DNA from: Ailanthus altissimus
Lineage: Eukaryota; Streptophyta; Magnoliopsida; Sapindales; Simaroubaceae
Direction: 5' to 3'
NCBI GenBank assembly: GCA_946807835.1
Contig: OX327700.1
Span: forward strand, 20,868,001 to 20,932,000
Length of the DNA: 64,000 nt
In this document: positions 1 to 11,058 of the stretch, one piece after another
Layout of the letters: each line of letters starts with the position of its first letter
Numbering within the stretch: position 1 is the stretch's first letter
Notes under the pieces: model-generated
Database searches by the model: none
Seen by the model: the letters and a program-made list of their open reading frames with translations, nothing else
What the model was told of the DNA's origin: nothing
Made by a program: the position numbers and the translations under genes

Positions 1-130
1 AAACATCTTATATTGCTTTAATTATCTTTAAAGTATTTGTAATTTGTAATTTATAATTTTAATTCTATTTTTTTGTGGATCGACCCCGTTCTCATCGGGT
101 TATTTATTACTTTGACAATCTTGTACTTGA
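1..130 (+). repeat. Possible tail of an LTR
   Basis: Around 75-120 the sequence reads like the 3' end of a plant gypsy-type LTR: a 'gatcgacccc' box, then 'ttatttattact' and 'tgtacttg'. The two large solo LTRs at 33.4 kb and 47.5 kb end in a similar layout (a 'cctcgtgggaa' box, 'actttattactt', 'gtgcacttgcg'). The left part of the element would lie outside the window. No coding sequence is seen. Confidence 0.3.
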
Positions 131-3100
131 AAATAAACTCCCTATATTCTAGACATGTCATACAAAGAAGCTAGCGTGAGAGACATAGTCATTTTGTTTA
201 TGTAGTGTTATCTTTGTTACTATTTTCTCATTCTTCTTGTCGTCAATAAAATCTTAAAAGCAGAAAGGGAAGTGATTCCCGAGTTATATTGAACTTTACA
301 CATTGTTCATGAGGTTCTTTAATCCATTTCCACCTCTTCATAATACCCGCTAATTATTTGCAGGGTTTATGAGTTAGTAGACCTAGTTACTTGACATGTT
401 ATATTTAAAATCTAGGTTGAGTCCATTCAATAGTTGGGATATGCGTGAACTGCTAGGTTTTTAGATTATGGGACCAACATATGCCCCTCTATAATATAGA
501 GTAAAGGAATGTATCATTTTGTATGGAAGTGTTCAAAATACACTTCCTCACTTTTTTTATCAATGAGCACTTCGTGTATTAAAATATTTTCATGTTTCCC
601 GCTTCATTCTATAATTTTATTATTTTCAGTGACTACGTCATTTTGAATGCTTGAGATGTTTTCATTCTATAAGGCGGATGCGTGCATGGTTTGCCATGTA
701 TTAGGTCTGATTGGCTTGAGTCAATAAATGAAACGAGGCATTTTAAAGCTTCCAAATCTACCTAAGATATTTTCATTGTAATCCTTTTGTTTTCATCTAA
801 TTGCTCTAAAAGTAATAATACTTTCATTTATAATTTAGTGTTTAAACAATATTATGTAAAAAAAATGCTTTCATGTATGTGACGATTCATTTAATTACAT
901 GAAAGTCTTTTCTCGCATACATATGAAATTAGAAATAAATTGTCGAAATATGATTTTCTTATCATTAGCTTTTTGCCTCTAGAACCTCTAGAATTTTGTC
1001 CTTCGTATTCTTGTTTTTTTTTTTTTTTTGGATTTTTTCAATTGTTAGATTTTTCTTGTGGAAAGATGATCTTTTCATTTAGTTGAATCAGATTTCCTTT
1101 TGAAGGGTCGCTTGTTTGGTTCTTTTTTGAAAGGGTTCTTGTATGTTGTGGAGCTTTTAAAGAAATCGTCTGATGACGATGCTTGATCTTCCTTTGAAAT
1201 TTTACTTATTTCAACGATTTTATACATCTGTAACTGTTAATGAAACAAAATTGTGTACGCGTATTACTTATTTGTTAAGAAAGATTTTTTTTTTTTTACA
1301 AGTGTTGCTTCTGTTTGTTTACTTCTTGCAATACACTAGTTGAAATGCATTAGAAATTTTGATAAGTGTTACTTTTAAAATACTTTTATAAAATATGGTA
1401 TTTGAATAATTTGAATAAGATCAAGTGATACTTACCGGGTGTGTTATGATCATTATGAAACTTTAGTGTTAATCTTGTTTACTAGATAGTTGTGGATAGA
1501 TTTTCATGCCTTCAAGTTTTGCAACTTGTTTCCTTGAAAGCTTTTGGATACTTTTGAGCTTCTAGCAAATGATTTAAAGATGTTCACCTTCTTATGGAAG
1601 TCTTACTTAAATTTTAGTACTTCTAAGAAAGGTGTCATGGAAATTTTTAATGTTTTGTTCTTCGATAGAAAAGTTTTTTTTGGATTTTGTGCTTCTAATC
1701 AAAAGTGTTGTATTTATGATATTCTTAGAAAATATTTTATTTATGAGATTTTTATATAATATTTATTTTACAGCTAAACAAAACTCTTCAGCCGGTTGTA
1801 TATATCCAATTGAATTTGATCTTGAAAACTTTATTCTCAAGTTTTTCAAACCTAACATAATTTGTTTTCTCAAATAAAGATGTTAGCACCAGTAATATAT
1901 ATATATATATATATAATATTAAACATTCATATTTTTACTAAAAAATTAAATAATAAATATGCTTTTCATTTTGTCTCATTAATACGCAAAATAATAAATA
2001 ATAAAATAATTAATCCGCACATTTAAAAAAAAAATATTAACTCAATTATCTATTAGCTTGTAGTAATGAAAATATTTGAAATTACAACATATTGTCAGCA
2101 AGACAATAATAATTGTCTTGATTACATGTGTATTTAATGTATATAAAACACTAACAAATAATGCATGCAAGGTGAAGATAACTTGCGTTAATCGAACATC
2201 AAATATCATGCATCATAAATGGCTAGATGTAGATAACTAACATTCATATTATATTTTATAATTGTTTACTTTTTATAACGCTTAATCTAATAATATTAAC
2301 ATAATAACTATTATACATCGTGCTTCAAAAATTATATTAATACAATAGTTATTATACCTCATGCTTTAAAAATTTTGATTACATGACATTAAAGCATATA
2401 AATAGTATTTCACTTTCAAAAATACAAATTCAAATACAAAACTTATTTGATAAACATATCAAATATAAAAATGATAATAAAACAGTACTTTTAACTTGAA
2501 ACTGAAATTATCTTTGGTAATTACCATGCTTGATAAAATTATCAAAGAAAATAAAACACTATAAGCTTATTTTAGAAATATATTTTTACTATTAAAATTT
2601 TTTATACAACTAAAAGATTATTAAAGAATATGATTAATTACTTTGCATAAATTTACTGTTTAATGTGTAAGCAACCATCATTAAAATACCAAAAATCAAA
2701 GATATCATAATAAGTTACAAAATAAATAAATTTTTATTCAGAGATCTCTTCATTAAAAAAATAATAAGTTTAGAAATCACTATTAGCAACCATATATTCT
2801 CAAACTAAAATACTATGTACGCAAAGTATTATAATTATTTTATTTTCTAAAATCTATAGTTTTAAGGTAGTAGAAAGTTTTAGACTTAAATAATTAACAA
2901 CATTAACAATTTAAGACTTTGCAAAGAAAATTTTTTTTTTTCTAAAAAAAACTAATAGTTACATATTCAACTATAGTTTTGTTATCTTTCTCAAATTTTA
3001 GAATATTGCCTGTAGCTCTCCAAAAATATTTTATTTTTGAAATACTCATACTGTACTTAAAAAAAAACACTAAAAGAAATAAATTATATCTACATTGTGA

Positions 3101-3653
3101 ATGCTAAAAATAATGTTTGCAAGGAATATAAATTTAAAAATTGCTCAAAGAACTCTTTTGCTCATAAAAGCTAGAACATAACAAATATAATTACTAAAAC
3201 TCTTTTTGTGAGTGTTGTGATTATAAATTGAGTAACACAATAGTTCTAAACTAACTAAACCTCTGTTAATATAAATTTGTACAAATAAATTATATTGGCC
3301 TCGCGCATATCCAAACAACAATAGTATAGAAATAACACATATAATATAAAAATCAATTCTATTGCCAAATACATATTAGAATAATTTATATTAATTCAAA
3401 TATATACATATACTACAATTTATGCAATACAAAAAATAACACTCATATCATCTAGTGAACAACAAGATAATACTAACATCTAAAATAAAAAAACAACAAT
3501 AGCTAATTAAACTTCACACACGATGAATTAAATAATAGTTATATTAGAAGATTTTCAAGACATTATTTTTAGCTTTAAATTATTGGATAAAATTTATTTT
3601 ACAAAATTATTCAATCATATATATAAATTGTGAGAATATTGATTGATAATCAT
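131..3653. other. AT-rich DNA without recognisable gene
   Basis: I see no convincing coding sequence. The reading frames near 1544-1877 are low-complexity and Phe/Ile/Leu-rich, as expected from AT-rich noncoding DNA. A TA dinucleotide run lies at 1894-1915 and several poly-A/poly-T runs occur. No terminal repeats were found by eye. Confidence 0.5.
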
Positions 3654-4286
3654 TAAAATATGATTTGGAGAGCAAGTCAAGTGCGTAAAGTGTGCACGGA
3701 TCGAAGACGGACGCAAAAAGAGGCGAAAGACGAAAGGAACATAGGCCAGGCGTGGGTGCTGCGGCGCCCAATCCAGAACATGAGCACCGCAGCGCCCAAT
3801 CCAGAACATGAGCACTGCGGCGCTCAGATGGGCGCACCAGCGTCGCGGCGCTGGAGATATGAACAGTATCCCAAAATAAGAAAACTTCTTTATTTTTTCT
3901 TACACTTACTTCAAGACTCCTTAAAACGACTCTCACACGTTTAGGATAAATTTAGGACGTTCCAAAACCTAAATAAAGGCTCTCAATTAACTTGTAAACA
4001 CAATCTAAGTGATCATCAACAATCTTTGTGGTTCTTTGTGAGAGAAAATTTCTAGAGTGCAAGAGAGTTTTCTTTGTGATCTTTCTTATAAAAGGCATAA
4101 TTTATGAGTGCATTATGATTCATAATAAGAGAAGAGTGTGATCTTGATCCGCTGTAGACGTAGACAAGTTACCGAACAACGTAATTCTTTGTGTATTCTT
4201 CTTCTACCTTTTCTCTTTTTATTCCTTAATTACTTGTTCTATATATATTGCTTGGGTGATTTTGCTTGTTTGTGTGTTTTCCTTCA
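3654..4286 (+). mobile_element. Solo LTR, same copia family as 54219-59545
   Basis: This block matches, in reverse complement, the two LTRs at 54219-54815 and 58908-59545 along their whole length. It starts with the shared 'atatgatttggagag', then a GC-rich block (3750-3855), a 'aaataaaggctctc' TATA-like region (3973-3987), 'aaaaggcataatttatgagtgcatt' similar sequence near 4090, and ends 'gtgttttccttca'. The terminal TG is mutated and no clear target duplication is seen. No internal retroelement sequence flanks it, so it is a solo LTR left by LTR-LTR recombination. Open frames on both strands here (3607-3944, 4138-4356) are incidental. Confidence 0.75.
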
Positions 4287-5028
4287 ACATAAATATATAT
4301 TGTTAAATTTTTGTAAGATAAAATTATCAAGCAACAAAATAAAAATAAAAATATAAAAAAAAGAGTAAAGAAAGATAAAATGTGGCGTTGAGCATAAAAA
4401 ATTATGCCATAGAGCATTATCTTAAAGTCAAGCAATCCTCTCCTTATATGATAATGACAAATTTATATAATTTTAAATTTTAATATTATACTAACAATCA
4501 CTTTTTTTTTATGAATACAACCATTTAAAAATTATGTCAAGTATTTATTGTTAAAGTTGTTTAAAAATACAATATAAAAAATATGTTCTTTTAAAAGTAT
4601 ATATATACATAGAATAAATTTTCTCTTTTTTATTTATTTTTACACACTAATTCTAAAATAATATTAGCCTTATTTGTATAATGGTAAGTAATCTAAATAA
4701 TAAATTAAAAATTAATAAGAGTAATTTAATATATAATAACTCTATATAATAAAGATACATAAATATTATAACTGTTATAATAATAATAATAACTCTCAAA
4801 TATTTAATATAAATTTAATATTATAACAACTATATAATAATAATATAATAATTATTTATAATATATAATTATATTAATATTTTATAATTTATTAACTAAT
4901 ATAAGATCATACCAGCATCTATTCTCTAACAGTGATAAGTGATCGTTGATGTCATCGATGAACTCATCCTAATCTTCGCCTCTGTCATGGTTAATTAACT
5001 TTCTGGTAGATAGCAAGTGACTCCTCAT
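4287..5028. other. AT-rich spacer
   Basis: Mostly A/T, with TAA/ATA-like runs between 4680 and 4900. No gene is seen up to 4900. From about 4905 the base composition becomes more balanced and leads into the exon-like fragment on the minus strand. Confidence 0.5.
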
Positions 5029-5217
5029 TCATAACAGTATGTCGGTAATTGATGGGCTGACAGGAAATAATTCTAAGACTCTTATAGATTGAGAGCGATT
5101 CTTGATGTGAAAATCAACTGCATAACACGTCTCATTAATTACTTTATTATCAAAATTATTGAGATCATGATCTGCAAACCAACACACCATGGCCTTCCTC
5201 AGCGTGGTAACGAATGA
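5029..5217 (-). pseudogene. Unidentified exon-like fragment
   Basis: On the minus strand there is an open stretch of 62 codons between stops at 5218-5220 and 5029-5031. Composition is much more protein-like than in the surrounding DNA; it contains segments such as FVTTLRKAMVCWFADHD and RVLELFPVSPSITD. Beyond the stop, a shifted frame continues with MNEESLAIYQKVN and then stops, which suggests a frameshifted relic of a longer coding sequence. I do not recognise the family. It lies just outside the left end of the Mutator-like element. It could be a degraded host exon or an older captured fragment. Confidence 0.35.
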
Positions 5218-5395
5218 CTATATCTACTGGAATCAAACATAATTCATTCTTGTTTTTAAGTCCTCGAGAAACGTGTCTTGTACTAATTAATAATAGCTCA
5301 CCTTGTTTCTTGGTGGGAGATGGACAGGGACAGAGCAACAGACAACCAGTCACTGCTTGCTTTTATTTAAACATTCGTAACGTCGAACATCTAAA

Positions 5396-5535
5396 AAAAA
5401 ATGCATTCTAAATGCAACAAGTCTATTTATCTCGAAATTAGTATCTCGAATTAAATTTCACACGTTCCCCATCTACAAAGAAAAAGGATTTACCTACCTT
5501 TTTTTTATATCATAATTATCACTATTAAGAAGGAT
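5396..5535. repeat. MULE left terminal inverted repeat
   Basis: Inverted partner of 8325-8478. The best conserved part is 5453-5530, which differs from the reverse complement of the right end by scattered substitutions and small indels. The degree of divergence suggests an old, immobile copy. Confidence 0.75.
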
Positions 5536-6539
5536 TGACAACAATGGCCCAGCTTTCTTTTCATGTATTGGTTGATTTTTTTTAATTCGTTCTTGAAGTT
5601 TCTCTTTCTTTTCATTCATCGTCCTTGACAAGACACTTTCAATAATAGAAACTCTCCTACTCTAGAAAATACATAACACTGTCTTTTTTGTTATACTCTT
5701 TTGTTTTGCTTAAAACCTTGAAGGCTTAAAATTTTACACTTTATATTACTTCTGGCTTTTTAGGCTAATTGTCACTTTATCACTTTTTTTGGCTTAAAGC
5801 CTTAAAGTTTTTATTTATTCAATAAATCTATTAGACTGTAAGAATATAAACAATGTTTAGTTAATATTTTGCATCTATTTAAAAAATTAATTATATCAAA
5901 TAATAAATAAAAAATTAATAATCATATAAATTTTAAAGTATCTAAATTTTATAAGGGAGAAAAATATCAATAACATCGCCTACAAAGTATTCTTCTAAAT
6001 TAAAATATTTTACAATTACAACAAACTTTACATTTTTCTTTTTGTAATAAAACTTTAATATAAATTCTTGTTTTACCTTTTTTAATTACGACATCTTCTT
6101 TAATTTAATATTCTTAATCCACAGAATGAAGTAATTCATAATATATTTTACTTATTAATTTTATTAAAATTTTTGAAACTTGGTAATTATGTAAACCTCT
6201 CGAATTTGCTTTTCCATCTCATATAGTGTTACATATAAAGTTATTGGGAAAAAGACTTAATATTTGCTATACTTTATTCTTCAATTTTACTTCACAATGT
6301 GTTATCATATTATTCTACAAATTGCTTCAAAGTTTTTTTGAATTAACATATCCATAAAAAAATGTATTAACACTCTCACTATACTAAATAGTCGTCATTC
6401 ATGCCTAAAAATTACTTTTTATAAAATATAGTACCCAACGATGTCTCTCATCATATAACCAATCAATCAATCATTGATGATTATATTATATTTGAAAATC
6501 ATGTTATGCCAACCTTCTTTAAATGTGATAAGGCTTTGT

Positions 6540-7675
6540 GAATTATAAACAACACTTTGTAGAACAAAATTGATAAACTCATATTCCTCATAGCCCCCTA
6601 ACTTTTCAGGCAATTTCTTAAGAATGTGCCATAGACACCATCTATGCTTAGTAGTAGAAAAAATAATCTCAATTATTTTTTTATTACTTTATCCTAATCA
6701 GTAACGATTCCATTAGGAGCGCAATTAGACATAAATGCAAGTTACGTTTAAAAAAATCAAACAAATATTTCAGTATCCTCACATGAAATCAAGCCATATC
6801 CTAGCTAAATTGATTGACTATGGTGGTTAACTCCTATAAAAGTAGTGAATGGCATGTCATATTTATTTGTTAAATATGTGGCACCAAATGTAATAACGTC
6901 TCTAAAAATTTTGTATGCTGTCCTACTTCTTAAATCTACCAAAAAAAAAAAAAATCAATCTACCTTTCTCATTCAAGTTCATACTAAAGAAAAACCTTGT
7001 ATATTTTATTTGTATTTTTTAAAATATATCTTTAAATTGCAATAGCATCTCCTTCCCCAAGTCATAATTGTCTAATTTTTTCAATATAATTTCTATAATC
7101 TTTTTCTAAAAATGAGAGTTGATCATGCCCACCAGCTTCAACAACAAAAATATTAAAAATTTTGTTAACTCTAATTCTTGCTTGGTTATTTATTTCAAGT
7201 TATCTCTTAATATGTGAACTATATATTTCAATTACATCGAAAAGCCCTTGATTTGCTTGGACTCAATTCGTGGTTGTGTTTAAGGATTAAAGACCCAACT
7301 CTTTATTTTTTATATTTGTCTAGCCAATCTCCAATCCTTACTTTGCAATCAAGTTTTGTGTTTAGACTTTGTAATCAAGTTTTGTGTTGGGACGCGTTCT
7401 CAAAATATTTTTAGATATGCTTGTTGATTTGTCATCTCATGCACATACAAATTTTACCTATCTTGATATCCCATCACTCCCTTTCTTATATGTTCTTGGT
7501 AAAAACCCTTTTGTTCAGCATAATTTTTATCATAAGTGAACATTTTATCAACACTTTTAAATAATATCTCAACCTTTGATTCATTTAAATTTTGTTCTAA
7601 ACCATCTACATTATTGATAGTCTCAACTTCCACAACATTATCCTCTAAATCATCAATTTTATTAAATTTTTCCAA
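6540..7675 (-). pseudogene. FAR1/MULE transposase, decayed
   Basis: Read right to left. An N-terminal FAR1-like region (7454-7675) contains FKSVDKMFTYDKNYAEQKGF, matching the start of the FAR1 DNA-binding domain. A middle segment (about 7020-7140) retains the GxxNxxFxxKDxxxxxxK pattern with stops. The MULE transposase core at 6845-6895 reads DVITFGATYLTNKYDMPF followed by GVNHHSQSI. A later segment at 6567-6640 reads HRWCLWHILKKLPEKLGGYEEYEF in part. The family is descended from Mutator transposases and was domesticated in plants as FAR1/FHY3 transcription factors. Many stops and frameshifts mean no functional protein is made. The inverted ends show it is a transposon copy, not a host FAR1 gene. 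Confidence 0.75.
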
Positions 7676-8324
7676 ATCTCCAACTTCATGAGTTTCTTTT
7701 AAATCCTTCGTTCCTATATAATAAAGTTAATATTTAATAATTCAAGAATTAAAAAATAAAAAATTGATATCTCTAAATAAAAATTAAATTATAAAAATGA
7801 AAGAAACAAGTAAGAAAAAAGTTATAAATAATTAATTACTATAGAAAATATATATTTTAATTATTATAGAAAAATAATTGCTTGAGCACAATTACATGTT
7901 CATGAAATTAGAAAATAAAATAAGACAAATTTTAAACGAACGTTCTTTACTAATATTTTGTATACCTAATATAAATAATTACATATTATGAACAATTACA
8001 AATTTTATGATTTATTAGAGATCCGAATATATTATAATGAAAATATGATGCTAACATTACCTGAGCAATTTTTGCTCATCGTTGTTGCCACCAACTTCAA
8101 TAAGTAGTTTAGCAACCAAAAAAAAAGTGTAGGAGAAAATAAAGTTATAGAGTAAAAAAGTAATAAGCTTATAAGGCTTTAAGCAAAACAAAATTTTTTA
8201 TTACGAGGCCCGTAACTTTTTTATTGTTAAGTTTTTATACGTAATAAGTAGTTTAAAATAGAAAGTTTATGGGAAAGCGTGCAAAGATAATAAATAAGAG
8301 AAAGAAAAATTAAAAAGGAAGTTT

Positions 8325-8478
8325 GTTTTAATAGTCATAATTATAACATAAAAAAGGATTAGGTAAATCCTTTTTCTTTGTAGATGAGCCCGTATGGAAT
8401 TTAATTCGGAATGTTTTCAGGATGCTAATTTCAGGACAAATAGACTTGTTGTTCTAAATGAGATTGCATTGCAATGTA
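8325..8478. repeat. MULE right terminal inverted repeat
   Basis: Inverted partner of 5396-5535. It contains 'taaatcctttttctttgtag' and 'aaatagacttgttg', whose reverse complements appear at the left end. Confidence 0.75.
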
Positions 8479-10905
8479 ACATTTATTAAAAATAGAATAT
8501 ATAACTCATAGCATATATGTGCGTTAATTAATGGATGATTCAGAATAGATTATCAAGTAATTCTCTTTTCTCGTTTATGTTATACAACTCCAAATTGCAT
8601 GAAAATGAGAATATATGACCATCATGACTGATATGGTTGAAGGGAGTAAAAAGGAAAAGAAAATTGGACTTGGGTTTAAATTTAATGTTTATATATCTTA
8701 TGAAAATGTATTTATGACACTGCTCTTGTGGACATATGTACATGAAATTAAAGAGCCTTAACATCATATTTACATTCTATTTTAGCATATGTTTTTTATT
8801 TTGTTTCTTCTATGGAGATTAATTGATTATTGAATCGAAAATCTATCTTTCCAGTGCCACTTATTTATTTATTTTTGTGTTCACTATTATAAAGTTAGAA
8901 TTTCAAATTGTGTTAATATTGTTTAAGTAGGATTTTAAAATTTTGTATTAGAGTTTTAAATTAGGATTTGAATTTCAATGTTAAAATTTTCAGTTTTTGT
9001 TGAAGAGATTTTAAGTTTTGTTAATACAAAATGCCTGGGATCAAGCCCATTTACACCTTTATATTTATAGAGTTTATTAGTCAGTTGTCACGTGTCATGT
9101 GCCAAGTTGGGAAAGCAACAAATTGATGTACAAAATTAGTCGATAAGAAAATTAAAGGACAAAATTTGTAACATATATTTTTTAAAGGCTTACAACAATT
9201 AATTAGGACGTTTAATATTTATAGATTAAATACGTTTATAGTTCAAGCTAGATATTTTAACTCTCACAAAGGAGAAAAATCTATTCCTTGTGCTAGTATT
9301 AAAAAAAGAAGAAAGATATATTTTTGTTATTTTTTGAGTTTATTATTTTTCACTTTTTTAAGGAAGTGACCCATTTAAAGGAATAAAATGAGCCCAATAT
9401 TTGTATTTAATAAATCAAATGTAGTCTAAAAGTCCACAAACTAAATTCAGACCCCAAAATAGGTAAGTGCAAGTTTCACAAATGAATAAAGGGTTCACAA
9501 AAAATTGGGTATAGAGCTAATTATGATTTCTGATTATTATTTTTAAATTATAGTATGATAAAGAGATTAAATCTGCCTTTACTTCAACAACAACAACAAC
9601 AAAAAAAAAAAAACCCTAAAGATGGGTTTTAGACACATGGCATTCAATTCAATTTATCTAATGTTAGTTTAGTAATAAAGTGCTTTTTCTTACAATAGAA
9701 CGATGTATTCGTGTAATTTGGAGAGTAAACAAAGTGAGATGATAATTTTTACAAACTTTATCATTCGATCATAGAGTAATTTGAAAGATTAAATGCTTTA
9801 ATTTATCATTTTTATTGAATTGCTTATTAAATTTTTTTTTTTTTAAGAAATACTTTGATTAGTCTCTGTGTTCAAAAATTTTGTTAAAATTAACTTTGTA
9901 AAGGTGCATGTCTTTCTCAATATTATAAATTTTATTTTTAAAAAATAATCAAATTTAGTAATTTTTTTAATAACAATATTAAATTTCAGTTACTCCACTA
10001 GTTATGTATTTTTTTTTTATCAATGAAGAACTAAAGAATTCTTTTAAACACATGCTGAAAAGCTGTATTCTTCATTTGGGCTCACCGTACAAAATATTTT
10101 CTTTCACCTTCTCTTCTAATCTTGCCACGGAAATTTGATTTTCAGGCGAACTTTCAAGGTAAGGTTTTGAGCCAATCAAGTAAGCGAGCACCTGTATCCG
10201 TTACTACTGTTGCAGGTGATGAAGTAGTGGGAGTAAGAAAGGGGGAGGGGGTAAGAAGGGAGAAAATAAAAATTAAAAAATTTGGGGAGTCAGAAAGGTT
10301 GGTCGGAAATAAAAAAAAAAAATTTTATAAATTTTTTAATGTAAAATTTATAATATTAAGTTAATATTAATATCAAGTTGTAATATTAATATTATTATTT
10401 TTTATTATTATTTAATAATTAATTAATATGAAATTAATAAATATTGTTAATTTAATTTTTTTAATCGTCATTAAGAGTTATTATATTCATATTTATACCA
10501 TGGGTAAAATGGTAAAATATATAAAAAGTAAGTATTTAACAGAATCTTTTGCATGATAAAGATTACTCAAGATATTTTAAAAAAAATTTAAACCTAGCTA
10601 ATAATTCAATAAAAATATAAAAATTAAATAGTTGATTTTTCTAAAATTTAAGTAAAATTTGTAACATAATGAAAATAAAAGAATGTCTATATGAACACAA
10701 AGAATTTAAAGTCAAACGAGAAAAAAAGAAAAAGAAAACGAAAATTTAGCACAACAGTGCTTGTAAATATCTGCAGAGGGTAAGCCGAAAACCCTTATCC
10801 AACAGTGAGACCAGTGTTTTGCGAAGAATGACCACCAAATCTACCGAGGAAAGAAATAATGACCAACTTTTTGCGCGCACTTCACCTCTTAATTGCCCCT
10901 CACTT
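8479..10905. other. Intergenic DNA upstream of FAR
   Basis: No gene is recognised. A CAA repeat followed by poly-A lies at 9587-9613. The 80-codon frame at 10122-10364 is purine-rich and Lys/Gly-rich and has no family match I can see. From about 10740 the sequence becomes less AT-rich, as expected approaching a plant promoter. Confidence 0.45.
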
Positions 10906-10930
10906 CCTACCTACCTACTGTTATATATAC
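10906..10930 (+). promoter_or_regulatory. FAR core promoter: CCTACC repeats and TATA box
   Basis: A TATA element (ttatatatac, 10921-10930) lies about 130 bp before the first ATG of FAR. Directly upstream is 'cctacctacctac' (10906-10918), which resembles the AC/MYB-binding element ACCTACC. MYB factors of the MYB30/94/96 group are known activators of wax genes. Binding here is an inference from the motif only. Confidence 0.5.
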
Positions 10931-11058
10931 GAAATGAGATTACATAGATTTGGCTTAAACCATAGTGGGCATTATTGAACTCTTGAACATTAGCTAATTG
11001 GCACTACTTCTAGCTCATTCTTCTCCTTGTCTCTTTTAATTTCTTTCTTGATAGCAAA

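Larger units (their letters stand above)
5396..8478 (-). mobile_element. Mutator-like element (MULE) with FAR1-type transposase
   Basis: The ends are long inverted repeats. The left end (from about 5396) and the reverse complement of the right end (to about 8478) share 'caacaagtctattt', 'ctacaaagaaaaaggatttacct' (part) and 'ataattat.actatta'. Weaker inverted similarity reaches about 430 bp inward, including 'tttgttttgcttaaa.cctt'. Long inverted ends are typical of MULEs. Inside lies a decayed minus-strand transposase of the FAR1/FHY3 type. Total length is about 3.1 kb. The exact tips and the 9-bp target duplication could not be fixed by eye. Confidence 0.75.

Noticed and set aside
3607..3944. 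Overlapping open frames on both strands, about 100 codons
   Set aside because: They run through the GC-rich block of a solo LTR, where stop codons are scarce by composition.
6540..7675. Host FAR1/FHY3-type transcription factor gene
   Set aside because: Long inverted ends flank it and the frame is full of stops, so it is a transposon copy. It is unrelated to the fatty acyl-CoA reductase FAR despite the name.
10122..10364. 80-codon open frame upstream of FAR
   Set aside because: Lys- and Gly-rich from a purine-rich stretch, no family match, no splice or promoter support.
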